This document shows positions 16,231 through 23,335 of a stretch of DNA of 64,000 bases, piece by piece; the stretch's first letter is position 1; each line of letters starts with the position of its first letter. The notes beneath the pieces are model-generated. The model worked only from the letters and a program-made list of their open reading frames with translations. It was not told the origin of the DNA and did not search any database. The stretch covers positions 124,001 through 188,000 of the forward strand of contig NZ_SRJC01000004.1 of NCBI RefSeq assembly GCF_004684905.1, written 5' to 3'. A program made the position numbers and the translations under genes. The stretch comes from Halobacillus salinus. GTDB taxonomy: Bacteria > Bacillota > Bacilli > Bacillales > Halobacillaceae.

Positions 16231-17285
16231 GAGTGCCCCTCCTTTTTCTTAGACCCTGATAATAACTTGATGCCTCCGCCGATAAACAAGATAGATACAA
16301 CGATCAACTGGAAGTACTGTTCGTAATAAAATCGTACATTCAAGTCGAATGCCTGTCTGATCTGCTCATCGAGAAGCGGAACAGCGATGCGGTCCATCAA
16401 ATAAAAAACACCTAGTAAGATCAGGAGGATACCGAACCAGCGCTGATGATTGACGAACTGCTTCACGACCGGGGTATCTTCCAGTTCTTCGTATTCCATT
16501 TTGTTGCTTTGCTGGAGCGTATCAAAAAAGCTGTAAAACCAGATGACTGGAATAAGGAATAAGAAGAACGACAGGCGTAGTACGTCGAGTATATAAACGG
16601 ATAGTAAGAACCCGACCATCAATTGCAATCCTCTGCGTTGCAGCCCCATGTACATATGCCCAGCTCCCGGGAAAATACCTAGTATCGTTGCGATCACTTT
16701 ACTCTTCTGACCCCCGGCACGATGACGATCTAAGTCTTCGATCAACGTACGGTCCTCAAGCACCTCTCCAGCCTCTTTCTTTTTCTGCAGTTGAATAACA
16801 TCAAACAGTCCATAAATCCAGATCACCGGCAGAATGAGTAAGAAAACAAGAAACCCACTTGCGGAAGTCATTGCTGTAACGAACAGCACCATGACTCCCA
16901 TTCCGATGAAAGCTGTTAAGAAGGTTAGCCCTCGTTGATTCAATCCCAGGTGAAAGTGCCCAAGCCCCGGTATAAAGGATAGGATGATTGTAAAGAACCG
17001 ATCCCTTTCTTCCCCTACTTGCTGGACCTCTGCCTTTTGTTGATTAGACAGCAAAGTGACGACCATATCGAGCAAATTTAGTGCCCAGACTAAAGCAGAT
17101 GCCAGCAACACTAAAACGATGAACGTTTCCGAAATCCCTCCCATAACTGCAACTAAAAATCCAAACAATAACGGGGCACCAAACCCCAACATATACAAGA
17201 AACCACGAACCCTTCTGCCGATGTACATATGCCCGAATCCAGGAATCAAAGATAGGAAAAAGGCAAATATAGGCGATTTATTCAT
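16227..17285 (-). CDS. Membrane protein with three TM2-like repeats
   Basis: 352 aa, strongly hydrophobic. Three repeated units each begin with a variant of the TM2 motif: PGFGHMYIGRRVRG (residues about 15-28), PGLGHFHLGLNQRG (about 107-120) and PGAGHMYMGLQRRG (about 207-220), each followed by two membrane helices and spaced by charged loops. A final pair of helices ends the chain. TM2 domains are widespread with unknown function; three in one chain is unusual. It is cotranscribed with the sigma and anti-sigma genes, 11 nt after the latter, and its stop overlaps the next start. The ATG follows AAGGAGGAG. Confidence 0.78.
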   Translation of the reverse strand: MNKSPIFAFFLSLIPGFGHMYIGRRVRGFLYMLGFGAPLLFGFLVAVMGGISETFIVLVLLASALVWALNLLDMVVTLLSNQQKAEVQQVGEERDRFFTIILSFIPGLGHFHLGLNQRGLTFLTAFIGMGVMVLFVTAMTSASGFLVFLLILPVIWIYGLFDVIQLQKKKEAGEVLEDRTLIEDLDRHRAGGQKSKVIATILGIFPGAGHMYMGLQRRGLQLMVGFLLSVYILDVLRLSFFLFLIPVIWFYSFFDTLQQSNKMEYEELEDTPVVKQFVNHQRWFGILLILLGVFYLMDRIAVPLLDEQIRQAFDLNVRFYYEQYFQLIVVSILFIGGGIKLLSGSKKKEGHS

Positions 17286-17296
17286 TTTACTCCTCC

Positions 17297-17695
17297 TTAT
17301 CGATTTGTCATTTTATCCATTAAACTTCCGGTTTGATCAAGAATTTGTTCCGTCAACGATGGTTGCTGTTCAAACGAATCCGGATCCATAGAATCCGTCA
17401 TCAGATTGAACACCCCAGACATCATTAAGACAAGGGTGAGCCCCGCTGCTACGAGGTAGTGAGCGAATGAACGGGACTTCTTCTGCTGCTGGAAGGTCGG
17501 ATGTTCTTTCACAATGCGATTCACCGCCTCATCTGTGAAGGTTGACGGTAGCGATGAGTCTTCTTCTAATAAAAATAGATACTGATCAAAGCAGTCCTCA
17601 CATTCAGAGAAATGATCTTCTAATCCATCACTCTCTTCGTCGGACAATGTTCCACTCACATAGTCGCGTATTTGAGCCTCTGACAAATGTTCCAT
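17297..17695 (-). CDS. Anti-sigma factor with zinc-finger (zf-HC2) domain
   Basis: 132 aa. The N-terminal anti-sigma domain contains the H-x3-C-x2-C zinc motif (DHFSECEDC), then a helical stretch, one transmembrane helix (about residues 88-108) and a short extracytoplasmic tail. This is the usual build of a membrane-bound anti-sigma factor that holds its ECF sigma partner until an envelope signal arrives. The gene lies immediately after the sigma gene (stop and start 0 nt apart) with its own AGGAGG inside the sigma 3' end. Confidence 0.9.
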   Translation of the reverse strand: MEHLSEAQIRDYVSGTLSDEESDGLEDHFSECEDCFDQYLFLLEEDSSLPSTFTDEAVNRIVKEHPTFQQQKKSRSFAHYLVAAGLTLVLMMSGVFNLMTDSMDPDSFEQQPSLTEQILDQTGSLMDKMTNR

Positions 17696-18214
17696 TCAAA
17701 AATCATCCTCCTTCCAATGTTGTTTCATCCACTTCCTCGCTCGGTACAACCTCATTTCGATTGTCTTCTCCTCTAGCCGGTGCTCGCTTGCGATTGCCGC
17801 ATAGGATTTCCCCTCTATGTAATACGCATAGACGACACCCTTATAGGTTTCAGGCATCTTAGCAATGGACGCTGTAACCGCCCTTGACTTTTCCTCCTGT
17901 AGCCACTCATCCTCCGCGCTCTTAGATGCTTCCTTACTAGGGGCATATTCCGTCAAAGCTTCCCTCTGACGCTGCTTCTTCCGTTTGGCATCCAATGCCG
18001 TACGAAAAGCAATTCTGGAAAGCCAGGTTTTGAACCCTTTCTGCTGATAAGAAGGGAGAGCATCCACCATCTTGATAAATGTTTCCTGCGCCACGTCTTC
18101 TGCCTCTTTCTCATCCCGCAATACGCCGAAGACGACTTGGTAGACAGTATGCTTATACTTCTCAATCACGAGACGCAGCGCCTGCTTGTGACCCTTCTTT
18201 ATTTTCTCAATCAG
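17696..18214 (-). CDS. ECF-type RNA polymerase sigma factor
   Basis: Sigma-70 region 2 (RDEKEAEDVAQETFIKMVDAL, with the core-binding and -10 recognition helix) and region 4 (MPETYKGVVYAYYIEGKSYAAIA then a helix-turn-helix) are clear. Paired with the zinc anti-sigma factor downstream, it controls an envelope-stress regulon. The start is uncertain. The first in-frame GTG (18169) lacks a ribosome site and would remove the usual leader helix. AGGAGG at 18225-18220 points to an in-frame CTG (18214) or ATT (18211), giving about 172 aa with the canonical opening LIEKIKKGHKQALRLVIEKY. CTG is used here provisionally. Confidence 0.88.
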   Translation of the reverse strand: MIEKIKKGHKQALRLVIEKYKHTVYQVVFGVLRDEKEAEDVAQETFIKMVDALPSYQQKGFKTWLSRIAFRTALDAKRKKQRQREALTEYAPSKEASKSAEDEWLQEEKSRAVTASIAKMPETYKGVVYAYYIEGKSYAAIASEHRLEEKTIEMRLYRARKWMKQHWKEDDF

Positions 18215-18385
18215 AACATCCTCCTGAATGACACTCTCCCTCCCTTCTTGCTGACTCTATCTATATAGACGTATAATCTCCGTTTATCCCCTACAAAAAA
18301 TCAGAAAAAAATTCAGAAATGCTAAAAAAGCGTACAATACGCTGAATGAAGTAGATAATGTATGGATAAATCACTAAAAACCGCT

Positions 18386-18414
18386 TTGACATTCCCAGAA
18401 GATTCCGTTACGAT
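18386..18414 (+). promoter_or_regulatory. guaC promoter
   Basis: A perfect -35 TTGACA (18386-18391), 17-bp spacer and -10 TACGAT (18409-18414) place the transcription start near 18421, about 57 nt before the guaC ATG. Confidence 0.7.
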
Positions 18415-18419
18415 AACTA

Positions 18420-18432
18420 ATAGACGAACAAT
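18420..18432 (+). promoter_or_regulatory. PurBox-like PurR site at the guaC start site
   Basis: ATAGACGAACAAT matches 11 of 13 positions of the B. subtilis PurBox (AWWWCCGAACWWT). It overlaps the predicted start of transcription, a repressing position. B. subtilis guaC is a reported PurR target. Confidence 0.55.
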
Positions 18433-18440
18433 TAACTTTC

Positions 18441-18465
18441 AAGCGAATAAATCGTTCGCTTTTTT
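18441..18465 (+). promoter_or_regulatory. Terminator-like hairpin in the guaC leader
   Basis: AAGCGAA (18441-18447) pairs with TTCGCTT (18455-18461) and is followed by a T-run, then GAGGTG and the ATG. It has the form of an intrinsic terminator inside the leader. CGAAC (18426-18430, within the PurBox region) could pair with GTTCG (18454-18458) instead, which would disrupt the hairpin. No purine aptamer is recognisable. Confidence 0.5.
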
Positions 18466-18477
18466 GAGGTGTATAAA

Positions 18478-19458
18478 ATGGAAAACGTATTTGATTATGA
18501 AGACATTCAATTGATTCCCGCCAAATGTATCGTGAACAGCCGCTCTGAATGCGACACGACGACCACACTCGGAAAACACAGTTTCAAGCTACCGGTCGTT
18601 CCTGCCAATATGCAGACGATCCTCGATGAGAATGTTGCTCGTTTCCTAGCTGAGGAAGGCTATTTCTACATCATGCACCGCTTCGAACCAGAAACTAGAA
18701 AGAGATTCATTAACGATATGAAACAAAACGAGCTCATCTCTTCCATCAGCGTAGGTGTCAAGGATGAAGAGTATGGCTTTATTGAAGAGTTGAAGAACGA
18801 AGGATTGAACCCTGATTACATTACGATCGACATCGCCCATGGCCATTCGCAGGCTGTCATCGATATGATTCAGCACATCAAGCAGAACCTGCCGGAAACA
18901 TTTGTGATTGCCGGAAACGTCGGAACGCCTGAAGCAGTGCGTGAACTGGAGAACGCCGGGGCAGACGCAACGAAAGTCGGAATCGGACCAGGGAAAGTGT
19001 GCATTACGAAATTGAAGACCGGTTTCGGAACCGGAGGCTGGCAGTTAGCAGCAGTACGTTGGTGCGCGAAGGCTGCAAGTAAACCGGTCATCGCAGACGG
19101 CGGCATCCGCACCCACGGCGATATTGCGAAATCGATTCGCTTTGGCGCTACTATGGTCATGATTGGATCACTGTTCGCCGGACACGAGGAATCACCAGGA
19201 GAATTGATTGAAGAAGAAGGTCAGAAATTCAAAGAATACTTCGGCTCTGCTTCTGAATATCAAAAAGGCGAACGGAAGAACGTGGAAGGAAAGAAAATGA
19301 TCGTACCTTATAAAGGCTCTTTGAAAGATACATTAGTGGAAATGCAGCAAGACCTGCAATCCGCTATCTCTTACGCCGGGGGAACGAACTTGGATGCTAT
19401 CCGGCACGTCGATTACGTGGTTGTGAAGAACTCGATCATGAATGGCGACTCCTTGTAG
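18478..19458 (+). CDS. guaC: GMP reductase GuaC
   Basis: 326 aa, the length of B. subtilis GuaC. IMPDH/GMPR TIM-barrel signatures are present: the N-terminal [12 protein letters not shown], the active-site loop [11 protein letters not shown] with catalytic Cys, and [19 protein letters not shown] for phosphate binding. It deaminates GMP to IMP with NADPH, feeding guanine nucleotides back to adenine synthesis. The start is the ATG after GAGG; an in-frame GTG at 18469 overlaps that site and is unlikely. It is transcribed divergently from the sigma operon and controlled by a PurBox-like element and leader hairpin. Confidence 0.97.
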   Translation: MENVFDYEDIQLIPAKCIVNSRSECDTTTTLGKHSFKLPVVPANMQTILDENVARFLAEEGYFYIMHRFEPETRKRFINDMKQNELISSISVGVKDEEYGFIEELKNEGLNPDYITIDIAHGHSQAVIDMIQHIKQNLPETFVIAGNVGTPEAVRELENAGADATKVGIGPGKVCITKLKTGFGTGGWQLAAVRWCAKAASKPVIADGGIRTHGDIAKSIRFGATMVMIGSLFAGHEESPGELIEEEGQKFKEYFGSASEYQKGERKNVEGKKMIVPYKGSLKDTLVEMQQDLQSAISYAGGTNLDAIRHVDYVVVKNSIMNGDSL

Positions 19459-19515
19459 AACATGCATAACACACGACCTTTTTACAAAAAATATCTCGTA
19501 AAGGAGGTCGTTGTC

Positions 19516-19701
19516 ATGAACAAGGAGCGTGCGAAAGAGATATACAATTCTCCGGAGATGATTCATGTGATGCATGAGGACCGAGAGATTTATATTGAAG
19601 AAGTCATCGAGAAGAATGAAATGGCACGGATTCATCCTGTGGATCAGCCGAATGTGTTTCAAGAAGTGCCATTATACGAATTGAAAGAACGAACGCATTA
19701 A
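19516..19701 (+). CDS. sspH: H-type small acid-soluble spore protein SspH
   Basis: 61 aa. The opening MNKERAKEIYNSPEMIHVM, the IEEVIEKNEMARIHPV core and the VPLYELKE ending match the SspH family, a minor spore-core protein made in the forespore under sigma G in B. subtilis. Its presence supports a spore-former. The ATG follows AAAGGAGG with spacer 8. It lies 57 nt after guaC and is closed by a strong terminator. A sigma-G promoter within the guaC 3' end is likely but was not assigned. Confidence 0.9.
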   Translation: MNKERAKEIYNSPEMIHVMHEDREIYIEEVIEKNEMARIHPVDQPNVFQEVPLYELKERTH

Positions 19702-19737
19702 AAAAAGGTCAACTCTGTTATCAGGGTTGACCTTTTT
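19702..19737 (+). terminator. Intrinsic terminator after sspH
   Basis: AAAAAGGTCAAC and GTTGACCTTTTT form a perfect 12-bp stem with a T-run. Confidence 0.94.
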
Positions 19738-19764
19738 CTCTGCCCTTTTGGAAGTTAAGCCAGC

Positions 19765-19910
19765 ATAATTGGTAAGATAGACGCTTCTTATCTGACATTT
19801 CCGTATCTTGTTCGGTCTAAAACGTCCTTGACCCACCCGCTCTCTGCCATTTTCATCACCCCACCTATTTGAAATGTCAGAGAAAGGCTTTGTAACTTAC
19901 CTTTTCAGCA
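19765..19910. repeat. Copies of a short dispersed hairpin family
   Basis: Within the 315-nt gap between sspH and the LysR gene, 19770-19799 holds GGTAAGATA...TATCTGACATTT, and 19872-19910 holds AAATGTCAGAGAA followed by ACTTACCTTTT. Related blocks occur at 37393-37560 and 48496-48530. The shared pattern is an imperfect inverted repeat of the type ATGtCAGAGA...TCTCTgACATTT. No open reading frame is supported here. Confidence 0.4.
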
Positions 19911-19954
19911 AAAAACCCCACTTAAACGTCATAGAGGCATTCCGTGTTGAAACA

Positions 19955-19974
19955 TTAATCAAACGTTTGTTTAA
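19955..19974. promoter_or_regulatory. 20-bp near-palindrome shared with 28556-28575
   Basis: TTAATCAAACGTTTGTTTAA is symmetric around AAACGTTT except for one base pair. Its reverse complement occurs exactly at 28556-28575, ahead of the carboxylesterase gene. The size and symmetry suggest an operator for a TetR-like dimer. It lies between convergent genes, which is an odd place for one. Confidence 0.5.
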
Positions 19975-19983
19975 AATCAACCG

Positions 19984-19998
19984 ATAACTTCAGGTTAT
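19984..19998. promoter_or_regulatory. Second copy of the LysR-type site ATAAC-N5-GTTAT
   Basis: ATAACTTCAGGTTAT; its reverse complement differs by one base from the site at 20908-20922 in the lysR/yczE promoter region. It contains the T-N11-A core of LysR-family sites. It lies 55 nt beyond the 3' end of the regulator gene. Confidence 0.5.
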
Positions 19999-20052
19999 AC
20001 TACGATGACTTTTTTGTATTTCTCACACCTGCCCAGAGCTTATAAAATAGAC

Positions 20053-20883
20053 CTAAGAGAACTTTTCATACAGGAAATCGAGCATGGCTTCTGACGTGGC
20101 ATACAAATACATTTCCCGAAAAAGCTGCTGATCGGAAATCGGAACAAACGTCACTCCTCGATACTCGATTTGGTTCGCCATAATCGAAGGAAGGTAGGCG
20201 ATGCCCATCCCTAACGAAACGAGACCCGTCATAGCTTGATAGTGCGTTTCAATCACTTCCCCAGTGAATTGACGGTCATTCATGATCAACCGGAGCTGTT
20301 CGGCTAGGGTGGATCTTTGGGAAGGAATGATTTGTGTGTATTCCAAACAATCTTCCAACGAAACGTGGCTTTGGGAAGCGAGCGGCGATGCAGCCGGTAC
20401 AGCAGCCAGAAATTCATCTTTAAACAAGTACTTGGAATACAACCCTTCCACTTGAGCGATATCCTGAACAATTGCCGCGTCAATGCGGTTGTCTTTAAGA
20501 AAAGGGATGAGGTCCTGGCTATCATCTTGGATGACAGTAACGTAGAAGTTGATCCGTTGCAGCTTTGCGTAATGCTCATGGATGAAATACGAACTTAACA
20601 GCGGCGTAGAACCGAAACGAACTTCATCATGCTTTTTATATTGATTGACGGTCGTTTCCACTTGTTGAAACAAAGGCTCTAGTTCGTAAAAAAGAGATTG
20701 GCCCTTCTCCGTCAGTTGCAGCCCCTTAGACGATCTAGAAAACAAGCGGAAGCCAAGCTCTTCTTCTAATTGCTTCATCTGCTTACTGAGAGCAGGTTGG
20801 GAGATATAGAAACTCTCCGCCGCTTTTGTATAACTTTTCAGTTTGGCGATTTCGATGAAATACCTGAGTTTATGAAACAACAC
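20053..20883 (-). CDS. LysR-family transcriptional regulator
   Basis: 276 aa. The N-terminal winged helix (residues 1-60) has the LysR pattern YFIEIAKLKSYTKAAESF then ISQPALSKQMKQLEEELGFRLF. The C-terminal part (about 85-275) is the periplasmic-binding-like effector domain. It is divergent from a YczE-like membrane protein, which it probably controls through the palindrome between them. AAAGGAGG sits only 2 nt from the ATG at 20889 but 8 nt from GTG at 20883, so GTG is preferred. The effector is unknown. Confidence 0.92.
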   Translation of the reverse strand: MLFHKLRYFIEIAKLKSYTKAAESFYISQPALSKQMKQLEEELGFRLFSRSSKGLQLTEKGQSLFYELEPLFQQVETTVNQYKKHDEVRFGSTPLLSSYFIHEHYAKLQRINFYVTVIQDDSQDLIPFLKDNRIDAAIVQDIAQVEGLYSKYLFKDEFLAAVPAASPLASQSHVSLEDCLEYTQIIPSQRSTLAEQLRLIMNDRQFTGEVIETHYQAMTGLVSLGMGIAYLPSIMANQIEYRGVTFVPISDQQLFREMYLYATSEAMLDFLYEKFS

Positions 20884-20907
20884 GGTCATGTCCTCCTTTC
20901 TCTAACT

Positions 20908-20922
20908 ATAACCAGAAGTTAT
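20908..20922. promoter_or_regulatory. LysR-type operator in the divergent promoter region
   Basis: ATAACCAGAAGTTAT, a 5-5-5 inverted repeat (ATAAC/GTTAT) with a T-N11-A core, placed 25 nt from each divergent start codon. A near-identical copy lies at 19984-19998. Confidence 0.6.
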
Positions 20923-20946
20923 CTAAAATACAAAGAGGTGAATATT

Positions 20947-21573
20947 ATGAAACGCCTGATCCTGTACACACTTGGTATAGCCATCACTTATTTAGGAACC
21001 TCGATTGTTGTGAAAGCAGCACTAGGTGCCGGATTTTGGTCCGCTTTGTTCGTGGGTCTCCACGAAAGGACAAGTCTGCCATCCGGACTATGGTTCGGTA
21101 TCGCCCAGTTCATCCTTGTATTCATCAACGCTTTTTTGAAGAAGAGTTCTATTGAATGGTCAGCGATTTTTCCACTTCTGATCGAGAGCGCCTTCTTTAC
21201 TCTTTGGCTGGACATCGTTCTTCACAGCGTCGATCTAGAAGCAGCGCCACTTTATGTAAAAGGCACAGCATTCTTACTCGGACTGGTCATCGCAACCTTC
21301 GGTGTAGGCTTGTATATCCAAACGAAGTTGACCAGATCCCCTGTAGACGAGTTGTTCCTTGCACTTAGCCAACGTCTAAAATGGCGCATCAGCACTTCTC
21401 AAATCACAATCGCAACCATCGTAACAGCATTAGCACTGTTAGCGGGTGGCCCCGTAGGTCTCGGCACTGTCCTTGCAATGTTGTTGATGGGACCTTTAGT
21501 CGAGTTCTGGGATACAAGGTTCAAAAACGCAGTCACTCTTCATCCAAAAGGCAAGATGCATCCCTTTGCTTAG
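20947..21573 (+). CDS. YczE/YitT-like membrane protein (DUF6198)
   Basis: 208 aa with five to six transmembrane helices. The opening LYTLGIAITYLGTSIVVKAALGAGFW and the later GVGLYIQTKLTRSPVDELFLALS repeat the glycine-rich helix-loop pattern of the YczE/YyaS/YitT group. Members are integral membrane proteins of unknown transport role. The ATG follows AAAGAGGTG. It is divergent from the LysR gene and is its likely target. It ends ahead of a strong hairpin shared with the convergent exonuclease gene. Confidence 0.82.
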   Translation: MKRLILYTLGIAITYLGTSIVVKAALGAGFWSALFVGLHERTSLPSGLWFGIAQFILVFINAFLKKSSIEWSAIFPLLIESAFFTLWLDIVLHSVDLEAAPLYVKGTAFLLGLVIATFGVGLYIQTKLTRSPVDELFLALSQRLKWRISTSQITIATIVTALALLAGGPVGLGTVLAMLLMGPLVEFWDTRFKNAVTLHPKGKMHPFA

Positions 21574-21605
21574 TTTGATTCGAATGGAATAAACATGAAA
21601 CATCC

Positions 21606-21639
21606 GAGAGAGGAGCCTGGTTACCCAGACTCCTCTCTT
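21606..21639 (+). terminator. Terminator between convergent genes
   Basis: GAGAGAGGAG-CCTGG pairs with CCAG-CTCCTCTC (one mismatch) and is followed by TTTT on the plus strand. Confidence 0.85.
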
Positions 21640-22362
21640 TTATGACATCGTAGCTATTTTAGTGTAGAGCTCCCCAAGAGTATGAACTTCCACTTCCTGA
21701 AGCTCCTTCACACCTTTCACCCATAACTCCGCTGTCGCCACCGCGTCATACAGGGCATGGTGGCGCTGTTGAATGGGGATTTGATAATAATCACAACAAT
21801 CATCTAACGACAGCATCCCCTTATTCTCATGCGTCACTTTCGGAATAAATGCCGAATCAACAATGCGATGCTGAAAACTTTTCCTAAGCGCAAGCCATGT
21901 CGCATGGCTCATAAATTGCTTTTCATGATGGGCATGATGCGCAACGAGCACATCATTCTTCACGAACGAATAGAAGTCTTTCAGCACATCCCGAAGAGGG
22001 GGTGCTTTTGCTACATCCTCTTCCTTAAGTCCAGTCAGATCCTTAATTTCTTGAGATAATTCCTTGTCATGATGAACAAGCGAATAAAAAGTATCCTCCG
22101 GAGAAACAACTCCCCCACGGACTTTCACCGCACCGATCGAAAGGATCGAGTCTCCTTTATAAGGAAAGAAGCCTGTTGTCTCTAAATCAAACACGACCAC
22201 CGGGAGTTCCTCTAACGGAACATCCATAGGGTCGCGATTCTTCATTTCCCTCTCCAAATTCCTAACATACGCCACTTTTCCCGGATCATTGCCATTAAGA
22301 GAAGAGAACCCACTACCCAGCCGGTCCGATAAATCTTTCACGAACTGAACAAATGGATTCAT
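21640..22362 (-). CDS. DnaQ-like DEDDh 3'-5' exonuclease
   Basis: 240 aa. Exonuclease motifs: Exo I VVFDLETTGFFPYKGD (Asp and Glu), Exo II around VLVAHHAHHEKQF, and Exo III HHALYDAVATAELW (His and Asp), spaced as in the polymerase III epsilon family. About 45 extra residues precede Exo I. It could trim DNA or small RNA. It is the last gene of a leftward operon behind amt and the DUF294 gene, overlapping the latter by 4 nt. The coupling of this nuclease with ammonium uptake is conserved-looking but unexplained. Confidence 0.88.
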   Translation of the reverse strand: MNPFVQFVKDLSDRLGSGFSSLNGNDPGKVAYVRNLEREMKNRDPMDVPLEELPVVVFDLETTGFFPYKGDSILSIGAVKVRGGVVSPEDTFYSLVHHDKELSQEIKDLTGLKEEDVAKAPPLRDVLKDFYSFVKNDVLVAHHAHHEKQFMSHATWLALRKSFQHRIVDSAFIPKVTHENKGMLSLDDCCDYYQIPIQQRHHALYDAVATAELWVKGVKELQEVEVHTLGELYTKIATMS

Positions 22363-23321
22363 AGCACGCCTTCTTTCTTCATGATCGATTTCATCGTTGA
22401 AAACAATTTGTGGCCCTGTTTAATCGCTTCTTTCAGTTGTTGTTTATCTCCTTTTGATAGCTGTTTTACCGGCAGAAGATGAACCCCTTCATATGAGTCA
22501 GATTGAACTTGATAACGAAGGCGTAGTTCCAACAGCCCAAGAAAATCCTTTTCAAAAGAGCCCACCGTTGGATAGCGTTCTTTCATGGCGGCCATTCGCG
22601 ACAGTGTAGAAGAATCATCCACGCCCCGGAGAAGTGCCAGCATTCTCAAAGCATTCACGTATGGAAAATAGGCGGTTTGCTTGATGTTTATATCTCCTTC
22701 GTGCTCGCCTTTCTGCTCCGGTAGTAACTGCCCGAAGATCCCTACCCCTTTTTTGATCATTTGCACGTTATCAACCAACCGGGCATATAGTCCCGTATTC
22801 TCATTTAGATAAGAAAACACTTTCTCTTTTACATGAACTAAAAATTGTTTCTCACCAACCAGTACGCGTGAGTCGAAAAAGATGGAGAAATTCCGAAGCG
22901 AAGACCATTCTGGTTCCATCAGCCACCTCTCCACCTGATTCGAAAAGGAGTCGACAGACTGGCACCACAACGGATTAGAAGCCATCACGTTCCCCTCACA
23001 ATAGGCATAGCCAACGACGGCCAATCCGTCACTTATTTCCTCTCCCATCTTTAAAAAGTAGGCTTGGTGATCTCCTTCAAACAAAAGACCATGATCTTGG
23101 TCACTCCAAAACGACTGCTCATAGCGCCCCGCACTTCCCATCAGAAAAAACGCAAAAGGAGCAGGAACCTCGCCCTGCTCTCTCTCAACCTTCCCCTTAG
23201 CTAGTTGTACCGTCTGATAAATCAATTGATCATGAAAGGCATTCAGCTGGAGTGGATCCTCCGCCACAGAGCGAATCGTATCCTCTCGCCATGCCCGAAT
23301 TTCTTCATATGTGGTAAACAA
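22359..23321 (-). CDS. DUF294 putative nucleotidyltransferase (GlnD-like)
   Basis: 320 aa. A pol-beta-type nucleotidyltransferase domain (about 40-190) carries GSAGRYEQSFWSDQDHGLLF, with the G-S pair and the two aspartates of SDQDH that bind metal. A helical DUF294 C-terminal domain follows. The N-terminal nucleotidyltransferase of GlnD, which uridylylates PII proteins, is the best-known relative. No PII (GlnK) gene is adjacent, so the target is unknown; Amt itself, another PII or a small molecule are options. It lies 14 nt after amt and overlaps the exonuclease start, so one transcript is likely. Confidence 0.85.
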   Translation of the reverse strand: MFTTYEEIRAWREDTIRSVAEDPLQLNAFHDQLIYQTVQLAKGKVEREQGEVPAPFAFFLMGSAGRYEQSFWSDQDHGLLFEGDHQAYFLKMGEEISDGLAVVGYAYCEGNVMASNPLWCQSVDSFSNQVERWLMEPEWSSLRNFSIFFDSRVLVGEKQFLVHVKEKVFSYLNENTGLYARLVDNVQMIKKGVGIFGQLLPEQKGEHEGDINIKQTAYFPYVNALRMLALLRGVDDSSTLSRMAAMKERYPTVGSFEKDFLGLLELRLRYQVQSDSYEGVHLLPVKQLSKGDKQQLKEAIKQGHKLFSTMKSIMKKEGVL

Positions 23322-23335
23322 TCAAATTCCACCCT

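Noticed and set aside
18266-18295. Autoregulatory ECF promoter (CGTCTA as -10) upstream of the sigma gene
   Set aside because: No AAC-type -35 element lies 16-17 bp upstream on the minus strand, so the promoter was not called.
18421-18478. Purine riboswitch ahead of guaC
   Set aside because: The leader is too short and lacks the conserved three-way junction; only a hairpin is present.
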